64,000 bases of DNA from Branchiostoma floridae (taxonomy: Eukaryota; Chordata; Leptocardii; Amphioxiformes; Branchiostomatidae): positions 2,316,572 to 2,380,571 of the forward strand of contig NC_049990.1 in assembly GCF_000003815.2 (NCBI RefSeq), in the 5' to 3' direction. The notes under the pieces are model-generated. The model ran no database searches and was not told the origin of the DNA. It saw nothing but the letters and a program-made list of their open reading frames with translations. The position numbers and the translations under genes were made by a program. This document shows, piece by piece, positions 39,679 through 54,600 of the stretch (its first letter is position 1; each line of letters starts with the position of its first letter).

Positions 39679-42600
39679 TCATGAGGAGCTCTGGGAAGAC
39701 TGTTCTGGTGATGCCTGGAGAAATACAGAAGAAAAAAAAAGAATGTCAGAATTTGAAGAAAAATTGAACAAGTGTTCCAACTCACAGGAAGGTGTGGTAG
39801 ACCTGCTTATAAAAATTGGAAACAGTGCACCTAGTATAGTGAGCCTCATTAAAAGGGGTGCAAGTACTACAACAAACAAATATGCATCACTTCTTCCTTA
39901 CACCACAAGCTATCTGCCACCAAAAAATCACGACCAGGTCACATATTAGGGGGCCACACACATGAGCAAAAGAGAAAGTAAGCTTAATCTCCAGGCAGAT
40001 TTACCAGTGGCATAAGACAGTTTCAAAGCCGGCTAAGGAGTATAGCTGGCCAAAGGGAGTCATCAGCCACTGGGTAGCCAAACACACTCCTAGGCCGGCT
40101 TCACTCCTCTGGCAGCTTTTGATACTATCTTAGGCTACCGTAGGATAGGCTCGGAGATTTAAGTTAGTTAATTAATAACCTTATTGCACAACAATTGTAC
40201 GAGGTACAACGTATGGCATCTACATAACTACAGTTCTATAGCCTAACTTAAGACTTATCTAACTAATACAGGAGTTGTAGTATGGGATAAGTTTTTTACA
40301 TTCATTGCAGGCTAGTTAGTAATAAGTAAATTGACCAGTTGGAAGGTTGACGGAAGACAATTTTAACGATGACTTTCCCAAAAGTTGAGCTGCTGCGAAT
40401 TAATTCCAGTCCAAAACGGAACCTACCCAATATGTCACCAACTCCTAGTTTTCCAATACCTTTGGTATGGATGGGATAACAAGCAAAAGAACAAACAGGT
40501 GCTCTCACCAGCTGGAAGGTGTCGAAGACGTCTGCCAGGTCGTCCATCTTGTACTGCTGCAGCACGGCGAATCCCTCCAGCCGGCCGCTCGCTTTCCGTG
40601 CGCAGTCCAGGCAGTGCACGATGTGCTTCTTGTCCTGCTTTAGTACAAACAGCAGGTTGAACACCTCCACCTGCAGAAATAAACAAACATGTCAACAATC
40701 TTATAAGCTTCAGCACAAACAGGAGGTTGAACACCTCCACCTGCACAAACAAACATGTCAACAATATTACATGAGTCTTTGGATCTGCTAAATCAACCGT
40801 GAAGACAGGCAAATGGCTTGAAACAATATATGAAGTTAGACTTTAAATAACCTATGGCAAAATACAGTGGTTTTTCAAGCTTTCTTGACAAAGTGTTACA
40901 AAACAAGGACATGCTTGAGCATATTTTTTCCTAAGCAGCACGTTGTGCAAGTTGCTGCAAGTCCATTTTTTGCAAATTTTGTTGCCAAATGAAGACACAT
41001 TTCTTACAACCCTTCCTGCTCTGCATCTAGTAAATATATGACTTAAAGCAATAGAACTCTCCACCTCACAAAGAAGTGTGCCACCATCCTTGTTTGTTCA
41101 TTGGTAAGCTTCCAAAGACTTCAGTCTATTCCCCAACAATTTCAAGACTCAAGAAGAAGTACAACAAGTACCACCCACCTCACAGTCGACACAGTAGTGT
41201 GCCACCTCGTCCTTCTGCCTGCCGTGCCAGTTAACCTCGTTAGTGTCATTATTAACCTCGTTAGTGTAATGATTACTAATTAGTTAATAAAGCAGTACCC
41301 ACCTCACAGTCGACGCAGTAGTGTGCCACCTCGTCCTTCTGCCTGCCGTGCCAGTGAACCTCGTTAGTGTAATGATTACTAATTAGTTAATCAAGCACTA
41401 CCCACCTCACAGTCGACACAGTAGTGTGCCACCTCGTTAGTGTGGTAATAATTAACCTAATTAAGTTGTAACAGCTGATACCCACCTCACAGTCGACACA
41501 GTAGTGTGCCACCTCGTCCTTCTGCCTGCCGTGCCAGTTAACCTCGTTAGTGTCATTATTAACCTCGTTAGTGTAATGATTACTAATTAGTTAATTAAGC
41601 AGTACCCACCTCACAGTCGACACAGTAGTGTGCCACCTCGTTAGTGTGGTAATAATTAACCTAATTAAGTTGTAACAGCTGATACCCACCTCACAGTCGA
41701 CACAGTAGTGTGCCACCTCGTCCTTCTGCCTGCCGTGCCAGTGAACCTCATTAGTGTCATTATTAACCTCGTTAGTGTAATGATTACTAATTAGTTAATT
41801 AAGCAGTACCCACCTCACAGTCGACGCAGTAGTGTGCCACCTCGTCCTTCTGCCTGCCGTGCCAGTGAACCTCGTGGCCGAGCGACTTCACAAGATCCAG
41901 CGTCACCTGCATCTGTCTCATGGTCTTCATCAGCGTGTACCTGAGGGCAAGGTGGGGGGGAGTCTTAGACATTGGGCAAGGTTACTTTAAAACTTGAGAA
42001 ATGATTGGGAGCAACTTTCAGTTACCAAATCGAAGTTACAGTGCACCATCTAACGAGATACGTCTATAAACGTTAGCTATCCAGGCAACTGGATCTGATT
42101 TTGGAAGCGGTCAGACGTTTTAACTAGCATCCACTAGTTTTCGTCAGTGACACTCAAGAGACCTGAAAGAAACAGGTCTTTTATACCCTAACTATGAATG
42201 AAGACATCTAACTACAAGTGCACATGTAATCAAGATGGTGGGAAGAGTCTTACTCAAAGACATTGGGCAAGGTCATCTGAACACTTGAGAAGTCATCCAG
42301 GTCATTAACACTAGTCAGGCGGTATATTTTCCTCATAAACTTCAAAGTCTTTGTTTCATTGAATTTTTGCAATTTGATTAGCTGCTGTAAAATGTAACAA
42401 ATTTTTGCCAGTGGCAAATTTAAGTATAAGCACATTCAAGGAATAGCTAACTGCGAGCAAAACCTTAAATTTACTAACATTGGATGACAAATTTGATCCT
42501 TTAACTGTTCCCTACAGCGTATTCTATATAACTTGTCTCTTTAAGAATTCCATGGACTTGATTTTACTCAAGGAAAAAGAAAACAATCAATAAGCACTTA

Positions 42601-45600
42601 CTTGAGTCTCTCGTACAGCTCTCTGTCTGAGACCTTGAGATTTCGCGCCATCTGCCATGAGAGGTGCACCATGGGTACGATGGACTTGACGCTCTGGAGT
42701 TTGTTCCACTCGTAACGCTCGGCCGCGAGCTTGTACTGGTGCGCGGTGAGGGGACCCACGTTCCACGCTATGTTATTGCACCAACCCTGCAAAAATACAG
42801 AAACATTGTTATATAAAGATCCCATCTTTCAAATTCTAAAATTTGTCCAAGTAAGGGCAACCTGGCATTGTAAGTATAGCTGAAAATGGGTCTATAAGAA
42901 TAATGCTTTTACAATTCCTACTACTTTTGCCACTTCCCAATTTTGCAACAAGTCCATTACAGCAAAATACTTTAAAGGGTTTGGTAATACTTAGTTAACA
43001 TGTCTATGCATTCTCCAAGTAAATATAACTTATTAAGTAAGTATAATGTGCAGGCCCATGTCAGACCCACAGCTAAAAACTTTTTAAAGTTCCCGAACAA
43101 TATGTGAACTTGAAAATGGAAACAAAAATCTTTCTTTAACTAAGTTTAAGTAGAAATGTAAGACTAAAGGGAGTACCCAGTGCACACAGCCAGCGTTGAC
43201 CCAGACCATTACAAATTTGATACATAAGCTATTCAAGAGTCTAAACCTTGCTTGTTCCTGGATAAAAACGCTATGGGACTACATAGTCTTTTTTTTTACA
43301 ATGTAAGGAAGGGAACTTACAATGGCCTGCACCCAGTGCACACAGCCAGCGTTGACCCAGACCATGTCCCCTGGTCTCTGGATAAATCTGTAGACTGGAA
43401 CGTTGTCTTCGTACAGATCCTCCAGAACAGGCCACCATGAACCTGTCAGGTAGTTGATGTTTGCTCTGAAGAAAAAAAAATCAACAAACATGATACTAAA
43501 CGTGCACACAACATTTTAAAATAGTGAATACAAAATCAGACAGCTAGTTTTTGTTAGCCTTCATAGCAGGCTCTCTCTGGCCTTTTTTCCGTCTTTTGGC
43601 TTGCCATTTCTTGGCCCAGGGGCAATGGTCAAGCGACCTAGTACAAAAAGACATGGGCAGCAAAAGTGTGTTATGAGGCAAAAAAAAGATGGAAAAAAGG
43701 CCCCAAGAGCCTGTTATGGAGGCTAGTTTTCATAACTTATTTACTTTGTTCCTTTTTAGGAAAACTTAATGAGTTCTTACCAAGAGCTGAGGGCAGGGAG
43801 GAAAACTTAAATCTGACTGCATCCCCTTAAATCTGACTACTTTCCCTTCAGACCATTGGGTATTTTTGTTGCATCTCCTTTATGCCTAACCCATTAACTA
43901 ACACAAACATGGAGCCACAGGGCTACTTCAGTAGGAAGAAAGCTGAACTACTGACCACAAATACAACTGGAGTGGTCTTTTGCTCACTTCTGCAGGGTAG
44001 AGACATGAGAAACTGGACTCACTTTTCACACTGGTTGTGGATGGCCCCCCAGTACGGCTCAGGCACCCCGAACCACTCACAGTCGCCCGGCCCGATGTTG
44101 ATGTTTACAGAGTTGTAGTTGTTGTTCTCCTGATGCCCTGTAGTAAACAACAAGATTATAACCTTAGTTCAAGTTCTGTATAGAAGCTTCTGTGAAGTTT
44201 TGATCAAGAAAAGAATTTTTCAACTAAGTCTCTTACTAGTCTTAGACAGGGTCACTCTACAAATAATACGGGCACTATATCAAAACATTTTACAGAATGC
44301 ACAGTGGCAAGTTACATGTCATATGGATACCCGTTGTAATTCTTTACTGTAGTATAATAGATGTGTTCAACTTGAAAAATGTGGATCTTTGCAAAGATGC
44401 CAAATAGAGAAAATGTAAAGAAGCCAAAATTTAGAACACTGCACGATCATCAATATCCTGACTTCTTGTAAAAAAATCTTACCCGGCGTTCTTGACCCAG
44501 GAACCTTCATATACAACTGAACTGTGTTCATCCCCAGGATGGTGTGCCCAACATGGCTCAGGCTGTTACTGGCAGACACAACCTGTAGGAAGAAACATCA
44601 TACATGAGCAACACATCATCATACACAACTTAGGATACATTTTGGACCCACTACTGACATAACCTACAACAGGGAACAATGTGCCCAACATGGCTCAGAC
44701 TGTTACTCGCAGACACAACCTAATGGAAGAGACAATGTACATGAGTGTGCGTGTACCACATGGATGCATTTTAGGCCCACTACTGACACTGCCCATACAA
44801 GTAATAATGTATGTGCCCCACATGGCTCAGGCTGTTACTCGCGGACACAACCTGTGACAGGAGACAATAAACAATATTAGCACGTGTACTTCAAGGATGC
44901 ATATTGGGCCCACTACTGACACAACTACATGTTGAGACAATGCACATGAGTGTGTGTACCGCAGGGATGCATTTTGGGCCCACTACTCAATCTAAACAGG
45001 GAACAATGTACGTTACAGTGTGTTCCAAGGGGATACAAACTGGGCCCAAAGTAGTTACCAGTCACTGTTTTACTGCGACACGGTTTTACGTCCCAAATGA
45101 TACAGCTTTTTCAATGAATGTTTCATTGTAGTTCAATCTTAGAAAACAAAACCAACTTTTCAAAGTTGAAGATGCCTAAACATTCACCAGAATGAATAGT
45201 AAAAGCTGTGTGGGATGCCCCTGAAGGGAGCTTTGCAGATAGAAAAGACAGACAATAGTATATCGACTGACCCTGACGAAGTGTGGCAGCTTGGTCAGCT
45301 CTTGCAGCTGTGCTTTCCACTTCTTCTCGTCAGAGAGGTCCACGTTGGTCCCGAACTTGATCATCTTAAACCCGTTCTTCTTCTTCCTCCTTAAAGAAAC
45401 ACAAAAACAAAACAAAAATGTTAGAATCTAGAAACATCTGAAAGTATCATTGACATTTACAAACAGGTATGAGTGAGTTTATCATCCATTTTGTCGTTAC
45501 AACTCGTATACTTGTATTCTTTGACCACACCTAGACATAGCAGTAATGGTATGATGTACTACAGTATTGACTCTTTCTACAAGTTCAGTCATGTGACAGT

Positions 45601-48600
45601 GAAGAAGAGTGATGTATGTCAATCAAAACTTCTGGAAATAATCTTCAAATCTTATCTAGTTGTAGAGATTGCATTGTCTTCAAATATTTGAACTGCAACT
45701 TTCCTAATATCAGGGTCATATGGGAAAACTGCATTATTGTTTAGTTTTCTCATCCTAAAAATTGAGAAGAAAAGGAGACTCCTTAGATGACAGATGATGC
45801 GGTCCTTACCCCAAGGTACTGTTGGAGGAAGAGTCACTGTCTGACGGGTCCTTCGTCCCCATCTTCTCCTCCCTTTCCTCCTGTTCATGAAGAAACAAGA
45901 CATCGAATTAGACACTTATGGGTAGTACTAAAACCTTTATAAGAGTTATGTGTCTACCTTGCATTGCAGAGCAACAGAAAAGATGACACTAAGTGAAACA
46001 TTGGCAAAACAGAAAACAAAGAATGATGGAGAAAATTATATGTGCCGGATTATATGTGATACTGGGCAGTTTCATACTTAGACTAAGGAATAGATGAGAG
46101 TTGAGAAATCCTTGTTAGATCTTTCTCAAGTACCGTCTTTGTTTCCAAGAACTTTTTGCCGATGTGATCATCCCTCTTCAAGAACCTTGGCGCAGCAACC
46201 CAGACCACAAATGTGTTGATGAAAACATGTTGTTGCTTTTGCTAACAAACAAACAAACAAACAAACAAACAAACAAGCCTTACCCTGAGAGACTCCTGGA
46301 AGGATGAAGCCTGGTACTGTGCATACTTGCTGATGGAGGTGTAGGACCTGTGGCTCTCACATCTCCACACCTTCTGTCTCGCCACCGGGTCCCAGTTCTC
46401 ATCCGAAGCCTGCAGAATCTGGAAAAGAACAAACAGAAAGAAGGTCAACAACGTTAACAAAAGGGTAGAAAAAATTCTATATATGTAGATCTGTTACTTT
46501 TCAAGATATCTGACAATGGCAACTATTCAGTGACACAGCAACTAGCCACCCATCCCCTAGATCTTAGTTTAAACCCAAAGAATTTATCTGGACTTCTATA
46601 TCATGTCTGGTCTACAACAAACAGACCTGCTATCTGTAAAAAGGACTCATTGAGTCCTCTTCAACCCATGGCCCTTTTCAACCCTTGGTCTTACGAAAGG
46701 CAGAACATATAAGCACAGTATGCAACATTGCATGGTTTCAAAACTAATGTTGAAACTTGGATGACACTGACAAAATAAACAAAACCTTACCTGTGTCCTA
46801 ACTTCCACCTGATGTTCCCCGTTCGCCTCCACCAGAGTTTTGGTGGAGAACAGCCCGAGGTCGAGCTTCAGCGCCGCGGCAAGGCCCCGCACCACCGCGA
46901 TCGGAACGTTGGGCGACTGCAGGTAATCCTGCAACGCCGGCGAGAAGGCATCTTTTTTGTTTTCGATCTGTGGGGGAAAACGGACGAAAAAATGTTAGTT
47001 TTCGATCCAGTAACAAACAAGTGGTCATGACAAAGGCCCCGAACCACCGCGATCGGAACGTTGGGCGACTGCAGGTAATCCTGCAACGCCGGCGAGAAGG
47101 CATCTTTTTTGTTTTCGATCTGTGGAGGAAAATAAACATGTCAGACTTTCATGATGGGACAAAGGATAATGTTTAGGTTGCTAACGAAAGGGAAGTCTAT
47201 TTGAGCTTTTTTTGCTTTTGATCAGTGAAGTTAAGTAGAACATAAGAATGTCAACTTTCAATCTCTTCTCAAAGTTTCATTTAAGACATTTAAGTTTCAT
47301 TTAATGGAATCCCGGTAACAAGATATGGAGTGATGCAACTTAAGTTGTAAGACAAAACAAATGCAAAACCATTGAAAGGAAAAATCTTCAGGCAGCTGAT
47401 GAAATCATTCAATTGGAGGAATTGTTAACTTCAAAAACACAAAGCAGAAGTAAAGAAATACAGTTGGAAACATGCCTTTTCAAAAAACATCTAGCCATTG
47501 AAATGGCTAAAATAACTAAGGTGAGTATGTGACATGTACTTACATATATACTGGGGGTTGGAGGGTTGAGCTTGTCCTTAGGCAGGGGCGGGTAGGGCGG
47601 CTCCGGCGGACACGGCGGCTTGTCCCTGTCGTACAGAATACTGTTGTTACTGAGGCCGTTCATTCCCAGCAGCTTGCACGTGGCCAGCACGGTTTTCGCG
47701 TTTGCATAGATCAGCCGACGCGGCGAGCACAGCGCCGACTCGGCGTCCATCTTGTGGTTGAGCGGCGCGACGGTGTTGATTTTCAGCGGCTTTTCCGGGT
47801 TGCCTCCGACGTGATTCTGCTGTGGTTCTGTCGGGACGTGATTGTGGACGGACGGACTGCTGGGGTGATTGTTCGATGACGAGTTTGCGACGGCGTTCGC
47901 GACTACTACTTCCTCCTGCGCGCTCCCCTTTCTCTCGAGTTTCGTGGGGAAGCCGGGTCTGGAATGGCCGTTGTTTGTTGATGAGGGCGGTGAGGTAACG
48001 TGGTTCGACAACGCTGACGAACTCTGCTGAGCGAAAAACTGTGACGGGGGTGAGAAAAGGGGCGAGGAGCTAACAACAGGGGGAGGGGTTTTGAAGGTGT
48101 CGATGCTATTTTCGACGGGCCCGTTCGGCATTGAGTTCGGTAAGCCGTGCCCAGGGGATAGTCGCGTAGCGTTTGCCGCCATGTGATTGGTCTCCGCGTG
48201 AGTTCTATGGGGTTCGACTCTACTCTGTGATACCCTGGAAGAGGACGAAAACGACATTATGTCGTTCGGTGCGCCGGCGGCAGGTATTGCCGTGGATACG
48301 GCAGGCCCCGCCCGGATACCGGCCTGATTAGCACCAGAGTTCAGATTTCCGATTGCCGACGAGAGGTTCGGGGAGAAGCGTCCCGCGGAGGAGGAAGCAA
48401 CAACACCTGAGGTAGCGAGACTGGGGAGGACGTTGCCCGGGTTACCGTTGCCCGGGTTACCGCCGTGGTTCTGGAACCCCTTGAGGGTCAGTGGGTTCAA
48501 CATCTGCCTACCGCCCGGGCTGATCGTTAGGGTCTGGTTACCGTTGTTAACGCGTAACGACGCGGCGGGGTTGCCCGCCGGGAATGTTCTCTGGTTGGCC

Positions 48601-51600
48601 ACGAAGCTGCTCGCGCCATTATTCCCCAAGTCCGCTGCGTTCTGAGGTAGGTTTCCACCGAATGAACCTTGCTGGAAAGGCACATTAGTAGGGTTGTTAT
48701 TCGCGGCGCCCGTAATCGACACCGCTGCCGCCATGTTGGGCAACGACATCCGGTGTTGCACCATGGGATTGGTCAGCGCGCCGGGCTGCGGTTGGTTCAG
48801 GCTGTTGTTTGCTGAGGTAGAGTTGAACGGAAACTGTCCGGCGGGGGAGTTGGTAGCAAACGGGCTCGACGTCGTAGGACTCGGAAACCCAGGGTTGTTG
48901 TTGCGAGGGGGGTTGGGGCCACCCCCCTTGTGTGGGTAGGGAGGGGGTGGTCCCAGGGAGGCTGCTGAGGGGGGTGGTGGTCCGTTGGGGGGGTGGGAGT
49001 GCCTGTTCATCTCATGCTGCTGCTGTAAGGTGTACTGATGTTCCAGTTGCTCCAAGACTAACAGCTGGCTAGGGTTCAGGGTGGCACGGGTCTGTGGGAA
49101 GATGCAAGAACAAGGTTCAGTTTCAAATGTAGTTACAAATGGGCGGAAGGAAATCTTGTTACTAATAAGTATCCTGTCCTTGCCAAATTCCATTTGTATT
49201 GTCTCTGCTTTTGTCAGCAGGGCTATCTCTTTGTAACAGCCACAGGCTAGTTGTGCAGCCCTGGCTGTGAGAGCTGAATGTCCAAACCTATGAATACAAA
49301 ATACAAGGATAAGCAAAGTCCTACCTTGCTATCATTTCAATGGCCTTACAAAGATATTCTACAAACAAGCAGGAGTAAAAGGCAGTGTTTAAATAGCTTT
49401 ACATAAATAGCTTTACATAAATTTCTCCTGGACAAGCCCAAAAGTGAATACAAGAACAGAGGTTCAAGACAACTTTGTTCTTTTGTCAATCCTTCACTTA
49501 AAAACAACTTTCTCCTTCTTAAGAGAAAAGTGAAAGTCCTTGTGTCTCACCTGTTTGAGGTGCCTGAGCAGTGACACCTGCTGGGGCTTCAGGTAAAACG
49601 AGGGCGGCGGCGCTCCGTGCGGTACGGGACCCTGGGGGGCGGGGGGAGACTGGGAGGGACCACCGGCGGGGGGCGTCCACGTGGCTGTCGCTATGTCACC
49701 GGAAGACTGGCGGGGGAAAGGAGGAAATAGTGCATTTAGTTTGTGAACCTTTCAGTAACGTTATTTTATGGAAGGTTAAGATGGGGTTTGAAACACTCAT
49801 AACTCGCCGACAAAAAACATAATCAGAACGGTTTTAAAACGGTATTTGCAAATGTTAACAGCAACAACTGCTAAGGGCCTTGTCTACAAAATATCTAATT
49901 GCTTGGTGTTGAAGAAGTGGCTGACAGTAGATTTAGTCTGTTTATCATAAACAGTAACTGCTTCAAGTCTTGAAGATGGACAGTATTGTGATAGTCTCTT
50001 AGGAGATAACAATCTGTAATTATACACAGCAAACATGCACTTTAGAAAAAAAATGGCAAAAGCTTCTGTCTTATTTAATTTCTTCGACCACCATAAAAAA
50101 CTACAACTATCTTTTGTGATGGACATATGTCTTCAAATCTACAATCTTCAATTCTGTTAGAAGTGATTTTAAACAAGCTATGTCTCCAACAAGATTTCTC
50201 CAGCGTCACTGACGAAAGACCGGATGCCATCTGAAACGTCTGACCATTTCCAAAATCATATCCAATTGCTTGAGTAACTACTTTTTGGCATACAAGTTAA
50301 GTCTATCTTCTCATCTTCATTTTACTGCACAAAGCCATGTCAGGACCTACCATATTTCTTCTTCTCTTTGCTGCGCTGCCTTCGAAGGCGTTGCTATGGA
50401 GTTGCATGTTGGGCTGCGGCGGCGGCATGGCGCCCGTCAGGTTGCCAGGCAACCCCGGAGGATTGACCAATCCCAGCGCCTCGCCTCCCGGGCCGCGCAG
50501 GTGCGCGATGTTGCGTTGAAGCGCCCCCTGCCGGGACGTCAGCTCTGCAGGGATGGGCAGCGTCCACGCCTCCTCGATACTCGGCAGGATTTTTTGTCTA
50601 CAAATAAAAATGTTATTATAAAGGTGATGCTTTATTCATCTATCTATTAATGTTGCAGGGTAGCCCCTTTAGTTTTCAAAAGACTGATTTCAAGGGGAGC
50701 CCTGAATGATTTAATGTTGAAATAACAAAACCAGCATGATTTTCAAATGTTTGTACCTTTTTTCAGTAACTGTATAAGAAGAACTTTGATGCATTCTTTT
50801 CTGAACTATTGCTGCAATTAACATACATGTTCCACAGCCACTTTGAAAGAAACTTATTACACAGTTTATCATTATTCCACTTGAAGTACACAAATAACAC
50901 TTATACTCCATATTTTTTCAAAGGGCACTTTGGTGTGTTTTTCCACCATGGAAGCCCCTTTACTACTTGTTTTAAAAAAATTATTTTTCCTATCAAAGCT
51001 GAATCTAAATGTTTTAATTCTGGATGTACAAATGAGGAAGACTTACTTGTTCTGCATGTGCGGAGGCGGCATGTTGCCCAGTTGGGCCTGCAGGGCCTTT
51101 ACCCGGTCCGTGAGCTGGGGACTGGGAGAGTCTGGGGGAACGGACACATTAAAATCAGTAACTGATACAAGAACTGCTACAGATGTTACTCTTTCTCATT
51201 ATGACATCATAAAGATACCTATAAAATTGTCACACACAAAATGAAGATAACATTACCACAAAAGTTTTGAATCTCTGACATAAAATGTACAAAATCAGTG
51301 ACACAAAAGTTTCAAGTCATGTAACAGTTCAATGCATCAAAAATTATTATTCATCTTCCTGTCACAAACTGTAGTGTTTCTTTGATACAAAAAGTTTAAA
51401 TAACATTAAGCTGTAAATTTTGGCTAACAAGGTGTCAAATATTACAATTCTAAATTTGATGCTTCATAGCTGGTGACGGTTATGCTTTTAGATGTCAGAA
51501 AATGTAACTCTTTCAATGAAAACAAGACATTTTCCATCTAAATAGAAGTTGAAATGCCTACTTTTACTATTTACTAATCCATATGTAATGATAGTTAAGG

Positions 51601-54600
51601 TTTTAGATGTAACTAACTCAGTTGAAACTTATTACAAGTTGAAATGCCTACTTTTACTGTTTGCTGCGTGTATGTAGCAGGTGAGGGCGTCTCTGGGCTG
51701 CTGGCAGGCTTCGTAAAGGATGCCCAGGTCCGTCCACGCCGCGGTGTGCGAGCGGTCTAACTGTACCGCACAGATGTACGCCTGCAGTGCGTCCATTGGC
51801 TGGTTCTGCTGTTGATACAGCACACTGCGGACAAACAAGAGTTTTCTTAATGTTTGTAAGAGGTTGAGCTACATAGGGCAGACACTGGTCATAAAATGCA
51901 GTAAACATCACAATTTCACTGACAAATTTTTGTTATTTTTTCGTCCTTACAAGTAAGATACTCACAAGTTACATAATACTATGTATCACAAAAATTCAAT
52001 CTTTTCCCTTTCTTGAATTATAGTCATTGATGTGACAAAGATGTGTTTTTTAATGTTGCTTCTTCTTTCAGTTGCAAAAGATGAATATATCAAGATGCTC
52101 TAGACTTTAGAAGACAAGTGTAAGCAGCCAAATGAAGTTTGAATTTTGAAAAAGAAATTTAAGACATAAAACTTCCTTACCCAATGGAGCACCAGGTGTC
52201 AGCGCTTGCCTCCGTCTTGTCGATTGAGTGACGATACGAGAGAAAAGCATCATGCACCTTCCCAACACTCGAGAAGCACCTGGGAAAAGAAAGAGTATTA
52301 AGGTTAGATCTGCAGTACTGTGTTAAACTGCAAGGTGGCATAGTGGTGTAAGTAACATGAACATGTCAATGCTGTTAGGCCTGCAGTGCCATTACATTCT
52401 GCATGGGGGCATTGAACATCAAGCATTCACTGCTAGATCCATGACTTTCAAATTGAAGACTTTGATATTACTACCTTTACCGCTATGGTATTTCCCACTT
52501 AAAACACTTTTTAGTTAGTAACAAGACTGGTCCACTTGCTAAACGGGGGTATCATACCTTCCCAGGAAGTACCAGGACTGTCCTAGGAATTTAACATGCA
52601 TTCACTGTTATTCCAGGATTGTAATTTCTTGAGAACTTTCCTACCCTGAGGTACAATGGTATCTTCCAATTTGTACCACTTTCTAGTTTGCTATCAGACT
52701 AATCCATTTGATTCACAGGGGTGTCATACCTTTCTAGGAAGTACCAGGACTGTCTTCAGAATTTAACAAGCATTCACTGTAGGATTCATAACTTTTATTA
52801 CCCTAACTTTAATTTCTTAAAACATTTCCTATCCCGAACCACAATGGTATCTTCCAATTTGTAATATTTTTGAGTTTGCTACCAGACTAATCCATTTCAC
52901 AAATGGGGGTGTCTTACCTTCCCAGGAAGTACCAGGACTGTCCGTTGTCGGGGTCGGCCTCGATGGATTTCTGCAGGCACTGGATGGCTTGTGCCTCGCG
53001 ACTGGCCTTGTCTCCAAAACTGTCACCAGCGATGTGGTGCATCCAGCCTGAACAAACAAACAAACAAATAAGTAAACATCATTGTCAACAACAACAACTC
53101 TGAAACTGTCCCCAGCGATGTGGAGCATCCAGCCTGTAAATAAACAAACAAACAAGTGTAAACAACAACAACTTGTCTCCAAAACTGTCACCAGCGATGT
53201 GGTGCATCCAGCCTGTAAACAAACAAACAAATAAATAAACAAATAAACATTATTGTCAACAACAACTAGTTACAGTCTTATCTCCGAAACTGTCACCAGT
53301 GATGTGGTGCATCCAGCCTGTAAACAAACAAACAAACAGTGTAAACAACAACAACTTGTCTCCAAAACTGTCACCAGCGATGTGGTGCATCCAGCCTGAA
53401 CAAACAAACAAATAAACAACCGTGTAAACAACAACCATGTAAACAACAACAACTTGTCTCCAAAACTGTCACCAGCGATGTGGTGCATCCAGCCTATAAA
53501 TTAACAAACAAATAAATAAATAAACATCATTGTCATAAACAACAACAACTCCAAAACTCCAGACGAACGAACAATGTCACAAACAATAACTTTTTGGAAG
53601 CCTACAAAGATCCATTTGATTTCAGTGTCAATGTAGCATTTTTACAATTACATCTTTGCTGCATCTAAAATGAAGTATCACAAGTTGTCACAACTTGTAA
53701 CAATGTGATACATTCAGCCTTGAACACAGTATTACAACTAGCACTACAAATTGACAGAAAGACCATGTAGTAAGGTCAACTAGGACTCATATACTGGCTT
53801 TGACAACCAGCCTCTGACTTTGATAAGAAAAATGCAATATTACTTGCAATATGCATGGAAAATATCAAAAATATGCCTTCACACGCAAGCTAACACTGTT
53901 CTTACCAGACTAACACAGGGCTGAAGTGAACAGAGTCAATCAGTGTTAACATTAGCCTCAGTATTTCTGTTTGTCAGCTGTCATGTCCAATTTTCCAGTG
54001 GTTAAACATGCCATCAGGGATCGAAATACTTTTTTTTTGCTAAAATGCAAAATTGCAGGTTGGCAAAAATTTTACGTGCAATTTGAAAAATTTACATACA
54101 AAATACAACTAGGCGGCGATTACGACGAGGACATCTAGCTTGAATTGGCGAATTTTGATTACATCTAGTGAAGTTACCTGAGAAAATTACCAGCAAAAAC
54201 AAGGAAGGAAAAAGACAGAGGTCCATATGTCGTTCTGTCTTAGAGTAGGGGGCCTAATTCCTGAGAGTATTTTTTTTTACGGCCAGGTATTTTCAACATG
54301 CAAGATTGCAAGTTCAGAATATTTTTACATGCAAATCTCGAAAATTATGTGCAAATTGCAAGTTAAGTATGTGTATTTCGAACCCTGGCCATTATCATAT
54401 TATTAGTCATACAAGTGGCCAATGGCAGATCAAAACATTTCTTGGATTTCGCATTAAGAGAGAAGGTTTGGTCTCATTGTGACAGTAAAAACTGAATAAA
54501 AGAATTACATTTAACACCTGAAAATCATAGTAGCAAAGTAAAATGAAAGATTTCTATTCAATAGAACTTGAAATTAGTAAGGTCCAACCTTTTCAAATTC

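Noticed and set aside
47529-48939. Plus-strand open frames opposite the large KDM6A exon
   Set aside because: GC-rich antisense shadows of a coding exon with clear UTX similarity on the minus strand.
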